From the NCBI GenBank assembly GCA_910586875.1, contig CAJUJI010000044.1, forward strand, positions 1 to 18,362: a stretch of DNA of 18,362 bases. Direction: 5' to 3'. Below are positions 1 through 6,980 of the stretch, one piece after another (the stretch's first letter is position 1; every line of letters starts with the position of its first letter). This DNA comes from an uncultured Anaerotruncus sp. (GTDB taxonomy: Bacteria > Bacillota > Clostridia > Oscillospirales > Ruminococcaceae). The translations under genes and the position numbers were made by a program. The notes under the pieces were generated by a model. That model ran no database searches. It had not been told where the DNA came from and worked only from the letters and a program-made list of their open reading frames with translations.

Positions 1-188
1 CATAATATGCTTTGCATATTTTCCGCACAATCGTGCGGTGCGCCGTTTTACGGCGCGGCTGTTTATTTTGAGTATAATCATAAAATCGGCAAAGCCGATT
101 TTAACGCCGCTTTGCGGCGTAGCAAGTCTTTTAGACTTGCAGTTATGCTATAATAAACATAATATGCTTTGCATATTTTCCGCACAAT
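1..188. repeat. Series of seven short perfect hairpins bounded by a 31-bp direct repeat
   Basis: Seven inverted repeats follow one another with little between them. Arms are 4-10/14-20, 23-28/33-38, 40-46/50-56, 81-90/94-103, 104-110/114-120, 122-129/133-140 and 161-167/171-177. All are perfect; six have a three-base loop (TTT, or AAA in the fourth) and the second has a four-base AATC loop. Positions 1-31 and 158-188 are identical over 31 bases and include the first and last hairpin. The second copy stops just before the partner arm of hairpin two. No coding frame here has the features of a gene. The stems differ in sequence, so this is a shared shape rather than a repeated sequence. It could be an intergenic hairpin-rich repeat family, a processed leader or a MITE-like remnant; function unknown. 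Confidence 0.8.
146..154 (+). promoter_or_regulatory. Possible extended -10 promoter upstream of the asp23-family gene
   Basis: TGC followed by TATAAT (149-154) is a perfect extended -10 element. No good -35 hexamer lies 16-18 bp upstream, where the sequence is inside hairpin six. Transcription would start near 161 and read through the last hairpin into the gene at 261. A second TATAAT at 73-78 also lacks a -35 and an extended motif. This is inference from motif match only. Confidence 0.35.
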
Positions 189-260
189 ATAACCGGCAGT
201 TTCATAATTGAATTTATATAAGGCGTAAGCCGTTTGACTGCTAAGCAAAGGAGAATGATT

Positions 261-668
261 ATGAATCAACATGACCATCACGACCACCAGAACAACAGCC
301 AATCCACAGGAAATCTGAAAATTTCGCGGGAGGTTATCGCAACCATCGCCCGCTATGCCACCTTAGAAATTGAAGGGGTTGCCTCGCTGGCCTCCTTTAC
401 TGCCAATCTCAAGGGCTGGGTGCTGAAAAAACAGTCCGCAAAGCCGGTTGTCATTGATTTAAGTGATGACATGGCCTCTATTGATATCCATGTAAATGTC
501 AAGTCCTCCACCAATATCCCGCTGACTGCCGAGCGCATCCAAATTGCAGTCAAAGAGGCAATCCAGAACATGACCGGAATTGCGGTTTCACATGTCAATA
601 TTGTGATTGCAGGGGTCATATTTGATGAGCCAGCGATTCCGCTGTATGAGGTGCGAACCGCTGAATAA
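261..668 (+). CDS. Asp23/Gls24 family protein (YqhY-like)
   Basis: A 135-residue protein of the Asp23/Gls24 (DUF322) family. The conserved core begins around residue 17 (GNLKISREVIATIARYA) and continues through EIEGVASL, a central strand with IDIHVNVK, and the late segment VKEAIQNMTGIAVSHVNIVI. The first 14 residues are hydrophilic and rich in His, Asp and Asn (HDHHDHQNN), which could bind metal. I chose ATG 261 because AAAGGAGA lies six bases upstream; in-frame TTG 234 and ATG 255 sit before or on that ribosome site. In Bacillus subtilis the homolog yqhY also lies directly before nusB and has been linked to fatty acid (acetyl-CoA carboxylase) homeostasis. No predicted membrane segment. The family call is firm, the cellular role is not. 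Confidence 0.9.
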   Translation: MNQHDHHDHQNNSQSTGNLKISREVIATIARYATLEIEGVASLASFTANLKGWVLKKQSAKPVVIDLSDDMASIDIHVNVKSSTNIPLTAERIQIAVKEAIQNMTGIAVSHVNIVIAGVIFDEPAIPLYEVRTAE

Positions 669-669
669 T

Positions 670-749
670 CTTTGCACCCTCTGGGGTTCGCCAGCAGGGC
701 GCTGCTACTTAAAAACACCTTATCAATTTCGATATGAGCCGGTGCAAAG
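670..749. other. Long-range inverted repeat in the asp23-nusB gap
   Basis: CTTTGCACC (670-678) and GGTGCAAAG (741-749) are perfect 9-base complements that enclose a smaller hairpin, AGCAG (693-697) with CTGCT (702-706). They fill most of the 99-bp gap before nusB. No T-tract follows, so it is not an intrinsic terminator. It could be an RNA structure or processing site between the first two genes. Confidence 0.4.
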
Positions 750-767
750 CGGCAGAATGGAGCCTTT

Positions 768-1223
768 ATGAAACGAAGTGAAGCACGTGAGCAGGCGTTT
801 ATGTTGATTTTTGAGCGTTCCTTTAAGGACGAGTCGATTGATGAAATTATCGAGGAGGCTGCCATTGGGCGCAGTCTGGCGGTGGACGATTACGCCTATG
901 CGTTGGCGCGGGATGTATGCGGCCATCTGCCATGGCTGGATGAAAGCATCTCTCAATATTCAAAAAAATGGAAGCTCAACCGGATGTCCAGGGTGGCACT
1001 TTCGATTCTGCGTATGAGCATCTGGGAAATCGATCATCTGGATTCGGTGCCGGTGGGGGTTTCTATTAACGAGGCGGTTGAGCTGGCCAAAAAGTATGGA
1101 AATGAGGACGACTTTTCCTTTGTAAACGGCGTGTTGGGAGCGTATGTGCGCAATCGGGGGCAGGAGCAGCCGCAACAGTCCGAGGAGCAACCCGCGTTAG
1201 ACCCGGTTGGGCAGGCGGAATAG
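768..1223 (+). CDS. nusB: Transcription antitermination factor NusB
   Basis: NusB binds boxA RNA with NusE (ribosomal protein S10) and supports rRNA antitermination in the cytoplasm. The 151-residue protein shows the family pattern: an N-terminal SEAREQAFMLIFE helix, the central LNRMSRVALSILRMSIWEI segment and the hallmark VPVGVSINEAVELAKKYG ... FVNGVLGAYVR near residues 95-130. The body is the usual ~130 residues. The last ~20 residues are a Gln/Glu/Pro-rich tail not typical of the family. ATG 768 is preceded by GGAG about seven bases upstream. Its stop codon lies one base before the ATG of the next gene, so translation is probably coupled. Confidence 0.96.
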   Translation: MKRSEAREQAFMLIFERSFKDESIDEIIEEAAIGRSLAVDDYAYALARDVCGHLPWLDESISQYSKKWKLNRMSRVALSILRMSIWEIDHLDSVPVGVSINEAVELAKKYGNEDDFSFVNGVLGAYVRNRGQEQPQQSEEQPALDPVGQAE

Positions 1224-1224
1224 G

Positions 1225-2172
1225 ATGGCATATTACCTTGGGCTGGATACCAGCAATTATACCACATCGGTTGCACTGTACGACGGAGATACCGATTGTG
1301 TCATACAGCAAAAACGTTTGTTGCCAGTAAAGGAGGGCGCACTGGGACTGCGGCAGAGTGACGCAGTTTTTGCGCATGTCAAACAACTGGGGGAACTGGT
1401 ATCCGCACTGATGGCAGATAAGCCGGTTTCGCTCGCAGGAATTGGCGTTTCTGTGCGCCCGCGGGAGACAAAGGGCTCGTATATGCCCTGCTTTCTGGTG
1501 GGGCAGTTGGTTGCAGAATCGTTGGCGGCTGTGGGGCGGTTGCCTCTGACGCACGTTTCGCACCAGGATGGACATATTGCGGCGGCGCTTTATGCAACAG
1601 GGCAGTTGGGTTTGATTGGTAAACCGTTTGCCGCCTTTCATTTTTCCGGAGGCACCACCGAATGTTTGCTTGTGCGGCCGGGAAATGGACGCTGTTTTTC
1701 GATAGAGCTGGTTGCACAATCGCTGGACCTTAAAGCTGGACAGGCTGTTGATCGGGTAGGCGGACTGTTGGGGCTGTCGTTTCCAGCGGGCAAGGCTTTG
1801 GATTCGCTTGCGCGAGAGTCGCAGGCGCATTTTTGCGTGAAGCCTTCCTTGAAAGGAGCGGATTGCAGCCTTTCCGGAATTGAAAACCGCTGCCAGAGGA
1901 TGCTGGCAGAGGGCGCGCTGCCTTGTGATGTAGCGCGTTACTGCATTGAAAGCATCCTCGCGGTGGTGGATCGTATGACCGCTTGGGTGCGGGAAAGCTA
2001 TGGGGAATTGCCGATTGTATATTCCGGCGGCGTGATGTCTAATTCGCTAATTCAGGAGCACATCACCCAAAAATACGGCGGCTATTTTGCTAGTCCACAA
2101 TTTTCGTCGGACAATGCTGCTGGTGTTGCGGTGCTTGCAAAGCTTGCCCAGACAGGCGGTGCTGCCGAATGA
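1225..2172 (+). CDS. TsaD/Kae1-like M22 family paralog
   Basis: A 315-residue ASKHA-fold protein related to TsaD/Kae1, the t6A37 tRNA modification enzyme once called O-sialoglycoprotein endopeptidase. It retains the N-terminal LGLDTSNYTTS strand, the metal-binding HxxxH (H113 and H117, in SHQDGH), a SGGTTE phosphate loop (141-146), YSGGVMSN (267-273) and the C-terminal SDNAA with Asp296. Unlike true TsaD, the glycine-rich GPG loop is replaced by SVRPRETKGSYMPCFLVG (about 76-93), so it is more likely a paralog than the genome's only TsaD. ATG 1225 follows AGGCGG (1213-1218) at six bases; the longer reading from TTG 1207 lies inside nusB. It overlaps xseA by four bases (ATGA). Substrate and activity are unknown. 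In B. subtilis this operon position is held by folD. Confidence 0.85.
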   Translation: MAYYLGLDTSNYTTSVALYDGDTDCVIQQKRLLPVKEGALGLRQSDAVFAHVKQLGELVSALMADKPVSLAGIGVSVRPRETKGSYMPCFLVGQLVAESLAAVGRLPLTHVSHQDGHIAAALYATGQLGLIGKPFAAFHFSGGTTECLLVRPGNGRCFSIELVAQSLDLKAGQAVDRVGGLLGLSFPAGKALDSLARESQAHFCVKPSLKGADCSLSGIENRCQRMLAEGALPCDVARYCIESILAVVDRMTAWVRESYGELPIVYSGGVMSNSLIQEHITQKYGGYFASPQFSSDNAAGVAVLAKLAQTGGAAE

Positions 2173-3461
2173 ACAGGATGGCGGTACTAAATGTTTCGCA
2201 ACTGAATCAATATGTCAAATCACTGCTGGAAAATGACCGGATGTTAAGCGGGCTGATGGTGCGCGGCGAAATTTCCAATTTTGTTTGTCACTATAAATCC
2301 GGACACATTTATTTTACCTTGAAGGATGAAAAATCTGCGATTAAAACGGTGATGTTTCGCGGCCATGCTGCACAGCTCAGATTTCGTCCGGAAAATGGGA
2401 TGTCGGTGGTGGTGAGCGGTTCGGTTTCGCTTTACGAACGGGATGGTAGCTACCAGCTTTATGCAACCGACATGCAACCGGACGGTGTAGGCGCGCTTTA
2501 TCTAGCTTTCGAGCAGCTCAAAGAAAAACTTGCGCAGGAGGGGCTGTTCGATCAGGCGCGCAAGCGTCCGTTACCGCCCTATCCGACACGTATTGGCGTG
2601 GTAACCAGCGAGGGAGCCGCCGCACTGCGGGACATCTGTAATGTTCTGGCGCGCCGGTACCCGATTGCAACGGTAGTGCTCGCACCAGCGCAGGTGCAGG
2701 GAAGCGGCGCCGCTCAGAGCATCTGCCAAGCGATCGGGGCGCTTAACGAGCGAGATGCCTGTGATGTGATGATTGTCGGGCGTGGCGGTGGCTCAATAGA
2801 GGATTTATGGGCGTTCAATGAGGAAGCGGTCGCGCGTGCAATCGCCGCTAGCCGAATTCCGGTGATTTCCGCTGTGGGGCACGAAACAGATTTTACCATT
2901 GCAGATTTTGCAGCGGATTTACGCGCGCCAACCCCCTCCGCGGCGGCTGAGTTGGTGGCTCCGAATTTTGCGGATTTGCAGTATTATCTTGCGGATTTGG
3001 GTGAGCGATGCTATCTAAGGCTTACAGGACGGCTCGCTTATCTTGAACAGCAGTTAAAGCTGCTGAAATCTCGGATGGTTCCGCCTGCGCACCGGTTGGA
3101 GCAACAAGCACAATGGTTAACCTTCTGTCGGCAAACGATCGACCATCAGATGCAGAGAAGGTTGACACAACAGCAGCAACGGCTCATTTTTTGTAGGCAG
3201 GCATTAGAGAACCGCATAAAGCAGCGGCTTTCCCAGCAGGAGAACCGGCTGCAATTGCTGGCGGCAGCGATTGAGGGGCGTAGTCCCATGCGGCTGTTTT
3301 CGCAGGGATATAGCGTCACCAGCAGCGATGGAAAAACGGTGACCTCGGTATCACAGGTCGGTGCGGGTGAGCGGTTGGTCACGCGTGTGCGTGACGGAGA
3401 GATTATTTCAACGGTAGAGGAGATAAAGGAGGCTGCACAATGGGCAAGCCCACAACATTAG
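2169..3461 (+). CDS. xseA: Exodeoxyribonuclease VII large subunit
   Basis: Catalytic subunit of exonuclease VII, which degrades single-stranded DNA from both ends into oligonucleotides. The order is an N-terminal OB-fold DNA-binding domain (about 6-100), the catalytic domain with RIGVVTSEGAAALRDI (141-156), GRGGGSIEDLWAFNEE (204-219), GHETDFTIAD (237-246) and RAPTPSAAAE (252-261), then a long helical region (about 280-365) and a short C-terminal beta segment. At 430 residues the length is normal. Within the helical region, two adjacent 22-residue units (316-337 and 338-359) share FCRQ and RL-QQ positions. ATG 2169 has AGGCGGTG at seven bases; ATG 2178 is a weaker choice. The 3' end overlaps xseB by 22 bases, which suits fixed production of both subunits. 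Confidence 0.97.
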   Translation: MNRMAVLNVSQLNQYVKSLLENDRMLSGLMVRGEISNFVCHYKSGHIYFTLKDEKSAIKTVMFRGHAAQLRFRPENGMSVVVSGSVSLYERDGSYQLYATDMQPDGVGALYLAFEQLKEKLAQEGLFDQARKRPLPPYPTRIGVVTSEGAAALRDICNVLARRYPIATVVLAPAQVQGSGAAQSICQAIGALNERDACDVMIVGRGGGSIEDLWAFNEEAVARAIAASRIPVISAVGHETDFTIADFAADLRAPTPSAAAELVAPNFADLQYYLADLGERCYLRLTGRLAYLEQQLKLLKSRMVPPAHRLEQQAQWLTFCRQTIDHQMQRRLTQQQQRLIFCRQALENRIKQRLSQQENRLQLLAAAIEGRSPMRLFSQGYSVTSSDGKTVTSVSQVGAGERLVTRVRDGEIISTVEEIKEAAQWASPQH

Positions 3462-3652
3462 AAGCCGCCATGAAACGGTTGGAGGAAATTACCAACCTGA
3501 TGGATGGCGAGCTTTCAATAGATGATTCGATCAAGCTGTACGCCGAAGCGGTAAAATTGATTGAGCTTGCGACCGGCCGGCTGGAAAACGCAAAGTTGAA
3601 GGTGGAAAAGTTGACAGCGCAAAAGGAGGAATCATCGGATGAAGCGAAATAA
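3440..3652 (+). CDS. xseB: Exodeoxyribonuclease VII small subunit
   Basis: A 70-residue protein with the XseB signature: TLEAAMKRLEEITNLMDGELSIDDSIKLYAEAVKLIE, then a charged helical tail. Several small subunits bind the helical stalk of XseA to form active exonuclease VII. The start ATG 3440 is preceded by a strong AAAGGAGG and lies inside the end of xseA; the 3' end overlaps ispA by 14 bases. Length and order match the family exactly. Confidence 0.96.
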   Translation: MGKPTTLEAAMKRLEEITNLMDGELSIDDSIKLYAEAVKLIELATGRLENAKLKVEKLTAQKEESSDEAK

Positions 3653-4532
3653 GATTCTGACGGAAGAACAGGTGCTGTCTGGTTATGTAGAGCAGATCAA
3701 TGAAGCGTTGCGCGAACAATTGGCGTATCCCAGCTGCTTACAAGATGAAGTTATCGACGCAATGCGGTATAGCCTTTTGGATGCAGGTAAGCGTCTGCGT
3801 GGGGTGCTGGTGTTGGAGTTCGGCAGGCTGTGTGGCGCACCGGAGCAGGCGGCGTTGACGCTCGCCTGTGCGGTGGAGATGGTACATGCGTATTCGCTGA
3901 TTCATGATGATCTGCCTTGTATGGACAACGACGATTTTCGGCGAGGCAAACCCTCCTGCCATAAACAGTTTGGTGAGGCAACCGCACTGCTGGCGGGGGA
4001 TGCGCTGTTAACACTAGCGTTTGAAACGGCCACAGCTGCAAAGCTGGAGCCTGCTCAAACGGTAGCGGCGGTATCAGCACTTGCAAAAGCAGCAGGTGTT
4101 TTGGGGATGGTTGGGGGACAGGTAATCGACCTGGCCAGCGAAGGAAAGCAGGTTCCAATCGAAACATTGGATACGCTGTATGCGCGAAAGACCGGCGCAT
4201 TGCTGCGGGTTTCAGCCTATCTGGGTTGTCTTGCGGGCAATGCAGATGCGCAGTTTTTCGCACGTGCGGACGCCTATGCAAAAGCCTGTGGATTGGCATT
4301 CCAGATCACCGATGATATTTTGGATGTTGTGGGTGACGAAAAGAAGCTGGGCAAACCGATTGGCAGCGATCAGGAAAATGAAAAAACAACCTATGTGACG
4401 CTATTTGGACTAGAAGGGGCGCGGCAGAAGGCGGCCGATCTGCTTGTTGAAGCACAAGATCAGGTTGCGGCGATTCCTGGGGGTATATTTTTGTTGTGGC
4501 TTGCGGATAGGATCTTGAATCGTGATCATTAA
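3639..4532 (+). CDS. ispA: Farnesyl diphosphate synthase (geranyltranstransferase)
   Basis: Condenses DMAPP/GPP with IPP to farnesyl diphosphate, the precursor for undecaprenyl phosphate and other polyprenyls. The 297-residue sequence has the first aspartate-rich motif HDDLPCMDNDD (D90, D91, D96) and the second QITDDILDVVGDEKKLGKPIGSD (D225, D226, D229), plus the GKRLRG (50-55) and KTGALL (184-189) substrate-binding segments. Tyr85 five residues before the first motif, in the HAYSLIHDD context, fits a bacterial C15-producing enzyme rather than a longer-chain synthase. The ribosome site AAAGGAGG is good. It sits with dxs two genes away, so the two isoprenoid genes would be co-expressed. Exact product length is inferred. 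Confidence 0.95.
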   Translation: MKRNKILTEEQVLSGYVEQINEALREQLAYPSCLQDEVIDAMRYSLLDAGKRLRGVLVLEFGRLCGAPEQAALTLACAVEMVHAYSLIHDDLPCMDNDDFRRGKPSCHKQFGEATALLAGDALLTLAFETATAAKLEPAQTVAAVSALAKAAGVLGMVGGQVIDLASEGKQVPIETLDTLYARKTGALLRVSAYLGCLAGNADAQFFARADAYAKACGLAFQITDDILDVVGDEKKLGKPIGSDQENEKTTYVTLFGLEGARQKAADLLVEAQDQVAAIPGGIFLLWLADRILNRDH

Positions 4533-4544
4533 GAGGAGAGGTTT

Positions 4545-5063
4545 ATGAACCCAATACAATTATTGACCAGTAATTATGTTATCAATGTCGGTTTCCTCGC
4601 ATGGTTAGCAGCGCAGGTGCTAAAAACGCTGCTGGCGTACATCCCAAACAAGAAAATTATCTGGGAGCGGATGGTTGGCTCCGGCGGTATGCCCAGCTCC
4701 CATTCCGCTTTGGTCTGTGCAATTTCGGTCGGGATCGCCCGCACCTTGGGGTATGATTCTCCGGAGTTTGGCCTTTCGTTGGCGCTGGCGGGCATTGTAA
4801 TGTATGATGCAATGGGGGTACGCCGTGCAGCCGGTGAACAGGCAAAGGTGCTGAATCGGATGGTGATTGACTTTAAAGACATGTTCCAGATGATTAAGGA
4901 AGAGTTTGACGCACTGGCAAAGGGCGAACAGCTGGGGGATGTCGGGGAGCGAATCGACGGACGGCGAAAGGCTTTAAAGGAATTTTTGGGACACACTCCA
5001 TTGGAGGTGCTTTGCGGCGCGATTTTGGGAATTGTAATTGCGATGGTTGTACCGGTCAAGTAA
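4545..5063 (+). CDS. Divergent PAP2 family (DUF212/YuiD-like) membrane protein
   Basis: A 172-residue protein of the divergent PAP2 (acid phosphatase/vanadium haloperoxidase-related, DUF212) family. It shows hydrophobic segments near residues 12-35, 58-75, 80-90 and 150-170, the family motif GSGGMPSSHSALVCA (46-60) and YDAMGVRRAAGEQAKVLN (87-104). The SSHS and the Arg pair resemble lipid-phosphatase residues, but no full PAP2 catalytic triad is apparent. Its place between ispA and dxs invites a role in polyprenyl phosphate handling; that is inference from context only. The start ATG 4545 follows AAGAGGAGAGG. Gene spacing is 12 bp after ispA and 21 bp before dxs. Confidence 0.85.
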   Translation: MNPIQLLTSNYVINVGFLAWLAAQVLKTLLAYIPNKKIIWERMVGSGGMPSSHSALVCAISVGIARTLGYDSPEFGLSLALAGIVMYDAMGVRRAAGEQAKVLNRMVIDFKDMFQMIKEEFDALAKGEQLGDVGERIDGRRKALKEFLGHTPLEVLCGAILGIVIAMVVPVK

Positions 5064-5084
5064 AGTAAAAGGGGAGGTGGCAAT

Positions 5085-6947
5085 ATGGCAAATTATAACC
5101 TGTTGCAGACGATCAGATTTCCGGATGATTTGCATAAACTCAATCCTGTGCAGCAGAAAAACCTTTGCTGGGAAATCCGTCAACAGCTGATACGCACCAT
5201 CTCCCAAAACGGAGGGCATCTCGCCTCCAATCTGGGGGTAGTGGAACTGACATTGGCGCTACATCTTGTGTTTGATCTTCCGCAGGATCAGCTGGTTTGG
5301 GATGTGGGGCATCAGTGCTACACCCACAAAATTTTGTCCGGACGGCTGAAAGAATTTTCTGCACTGCGCCAGGAGGATGGGCTTTCCGGCTTTCCGCGGC
5401 CAGGTGAAAATCAAGCGGATGCGTTTATTGCAGGACATGCAAGCACCTCGATTTCAGCTGCCTGCGGGCTGGCGAAGGCAAAGACACTGGCGAAGGATCC
5501 ACACCATGTGATTGCAGTGGTAGGGGATGGCTCCTTTACCGGCGGCATGGTGTATGAGGCGATTAACAATGCAGGACGCAGCAACGACCGTTTGATTGTG
5601 ATTCTCAATGACAATGAGATGTCTATTTCCGAAAGTGTAGGGGCGTTTGCGCGCTATCTGGCGGAAAAACGGACCTCGGACAGCTATAATCGCATGAAGG
5701 ATACCATTGAACATACCGTGCGCGGAATCCCTGTGATTGGTCAGCGGGTGCGGGATTTGCTGTCTGGTTCAAAAGCGGTGTTCCGGCAGGCACTCTATCA
5801 CAGCAACTTTTTTGAAGATTTTGGCTTTGACTATTTTGGGCCGGTGGATGGACACGACCTGCCCTTACTGATTCAAACGCTCACCCGCGCAAAGAAGCTA
5901 AATAAACCGGTATTTGTGCATGTGAACACGGTAAAAGGGAAGGGCTATGTTTTTGCAGAAAACGATCCCTCCAGGTTTCATGGTGTTGGAAGCTTTGACT
6001 GCGTCAGCGGAGAACTGGGACCAGCGAAAGAAACCTTTTCCTCGCATTTTGGCAAGCAGCTCCTTACGCTAGCAAAGAAAGACAAAAGCATCTGTGCAAT
6101 TACGGCAGCGATGCGCGATGGAACAGGGCTTTCACAGTTTGCGCAGGAGTTTACGGCACAAAACCGCTTTTTTGATGTGGGAATTGCAGAGGAGCACGCA
6201 GTTACCTTTGCTTGTGGGCTGGCGGCCGGCGGTTTCAAGCCGGTTTTTGCAGTCTATTCCACCTTTTTGCAGCGTGGATATGATCAGCTGATTCATGACG
6301 CCTCTATCGAGCGGCAACACGTGGTATTGGCGGTTGATCGTGCGGGGATCGTTGGGGAGGATGGGGAGACCCATCAAGGCTTATTTGACACCGCGTTTTT
6401 GTCGAATATTCCGGGGATTTTGTTTTATGCGCCCTGCACCTATGCAGAGCTTGACTATGCGCTAAAGCAGGCGCTTTACCAGCATGATGGGCTTGCAGCC
6501 ATCCGCTACCCTAGAGGCTCACAACTGGACCTTCCGTTTGATTTGGGAGCACCAGCCGATTACCTGCATCTGAAAAATGGTGGGGATACCTTGCTTGTCA
6601 CCTATGGGCGTGAATTTGAACAGGTGTATCAAGCATCCGAGCATCTTGCACGCCGCAAAAAGCCGGTTGATGTGCTCAAGCTGCTGCAAATTGCGCCGAT
6701 ACCAGAGGTGTGTATTCAGATTGCGAAAAAATATAGAACCATCTTGTTTGTAGAGGAAGGGTTGCGTTGCGGCGGAATTGGTGAACATTTTATGGCGGCG
6801 CTGGCGGAAACGCGTTACCGTGGCAGGGTGGTCCTACAGGCGATAGAAAATCCGTTTATCCCCCAAATGCCGGTTGCATCTGCGCTACAAAAATGCGGTT
6901 TGGACACCGATTCGCTGTTGGAGCGGCTGTATACACTTTATTTTTAA
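5085..6947 (+). CDS. dxs: 1-deoxy-D-xylulose-5-phosphate synthase
   Basis: First enzyme of the MEP pathway: thiamine-diphosphate-dependent condensation of pyruvate and glyceraldehyde 3-phosphate to DXP. The 620-residue protein has the usual layout: GHASTS (117-122), the thiamine-diphosphate/Mg motif GDGSFTGG...NN (147-162), the catalytic glutamate in GIAEEHAV (E370, equivalent to the E. coli residue), DRAGIVGEDGETHQG (418-432) and a C-terminal transketolase-C domain. The start ATG has AAAGGGGAGGTGG upstream. It provides IPP/DMAPP used by ispA three genes upstream. No truncation or missing catalytic residue is seen. Confidence 0.97.
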   Translation: MANYNLLQTIRFPDDLHKLNPVQQKNLCWEIRQQLIRTISQNGGHLASNLGVVELTLALHLVFDLPQDQLVWDVGHQCYTHKILSGRLKEFSALRQEDGLSGFPRPGENQADAFIAGHASTSISAACGLAKAKTLAKDPHHVIAVVGDGSFTGGMVYEAINNAGRSNDRLIVILNDNEMSISESVGAFARYLAEKRTSDSYNRMKDTIEHTVRGIPVIGQRVRDLLSGSKAVFRQALYHSNFFEDFGFDYFGPVDGHDLPLLIQTLTRAKKLNKPVFVHVNTVKGKGYVFAENDPSRFHGVGSFDCVSGELGPAKETFSSHFGKQLLTLAKKDKSICAITAAMRDGTGLSQFAQEFTAQNRFFDVGIAEEHAVTFACGLAAGGFKPVFAVYSTFLQRGYDQLIHDASIERQHVVLAVDRAGIVGEDGETHQGLFDTAFLSNIPGILFYAPCTYAELDYALKQALYQHDGLAAIRYPRGSQLDLPFDLGAPADYLHLKNGGDTLLVTYGREFEQVYQASEHLARRKKPVDVLKLLQIAPIPEVCIQIAKKYRTILFVEEGLRCGGIGEHFMAALAETRYRGRVVLQAIENPFIPQMPVASALQKCGLDTDSLLERLYTLYF

Positions 6948-6980
6948 GGGTAGCAAAAGCATTTTTGGGGAGAGGGTCAA

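Noticed and set aside
1..188. CRISPR array or riboswitch
   Set aside because: Only two copies of the direct repeat, the stems differ from each other, no spacers of constant size, and no cas gene or known aptamer pattern.
78..302. Minus-strand open frame of 74 residues over the hairpin region
   Set aside because: It runs through the palindromes and into the Asp23 gene on the other strand; no ribosome site or coding features.
1066..1830. Long minus-strand open frame (254 residues)
   Set aside because: It lies wholly opposite nusB and the TsaD-like gene, is Arg/Gln/Pro/His-rich as typical for antisense shadows, and lacks recognisable motifs.
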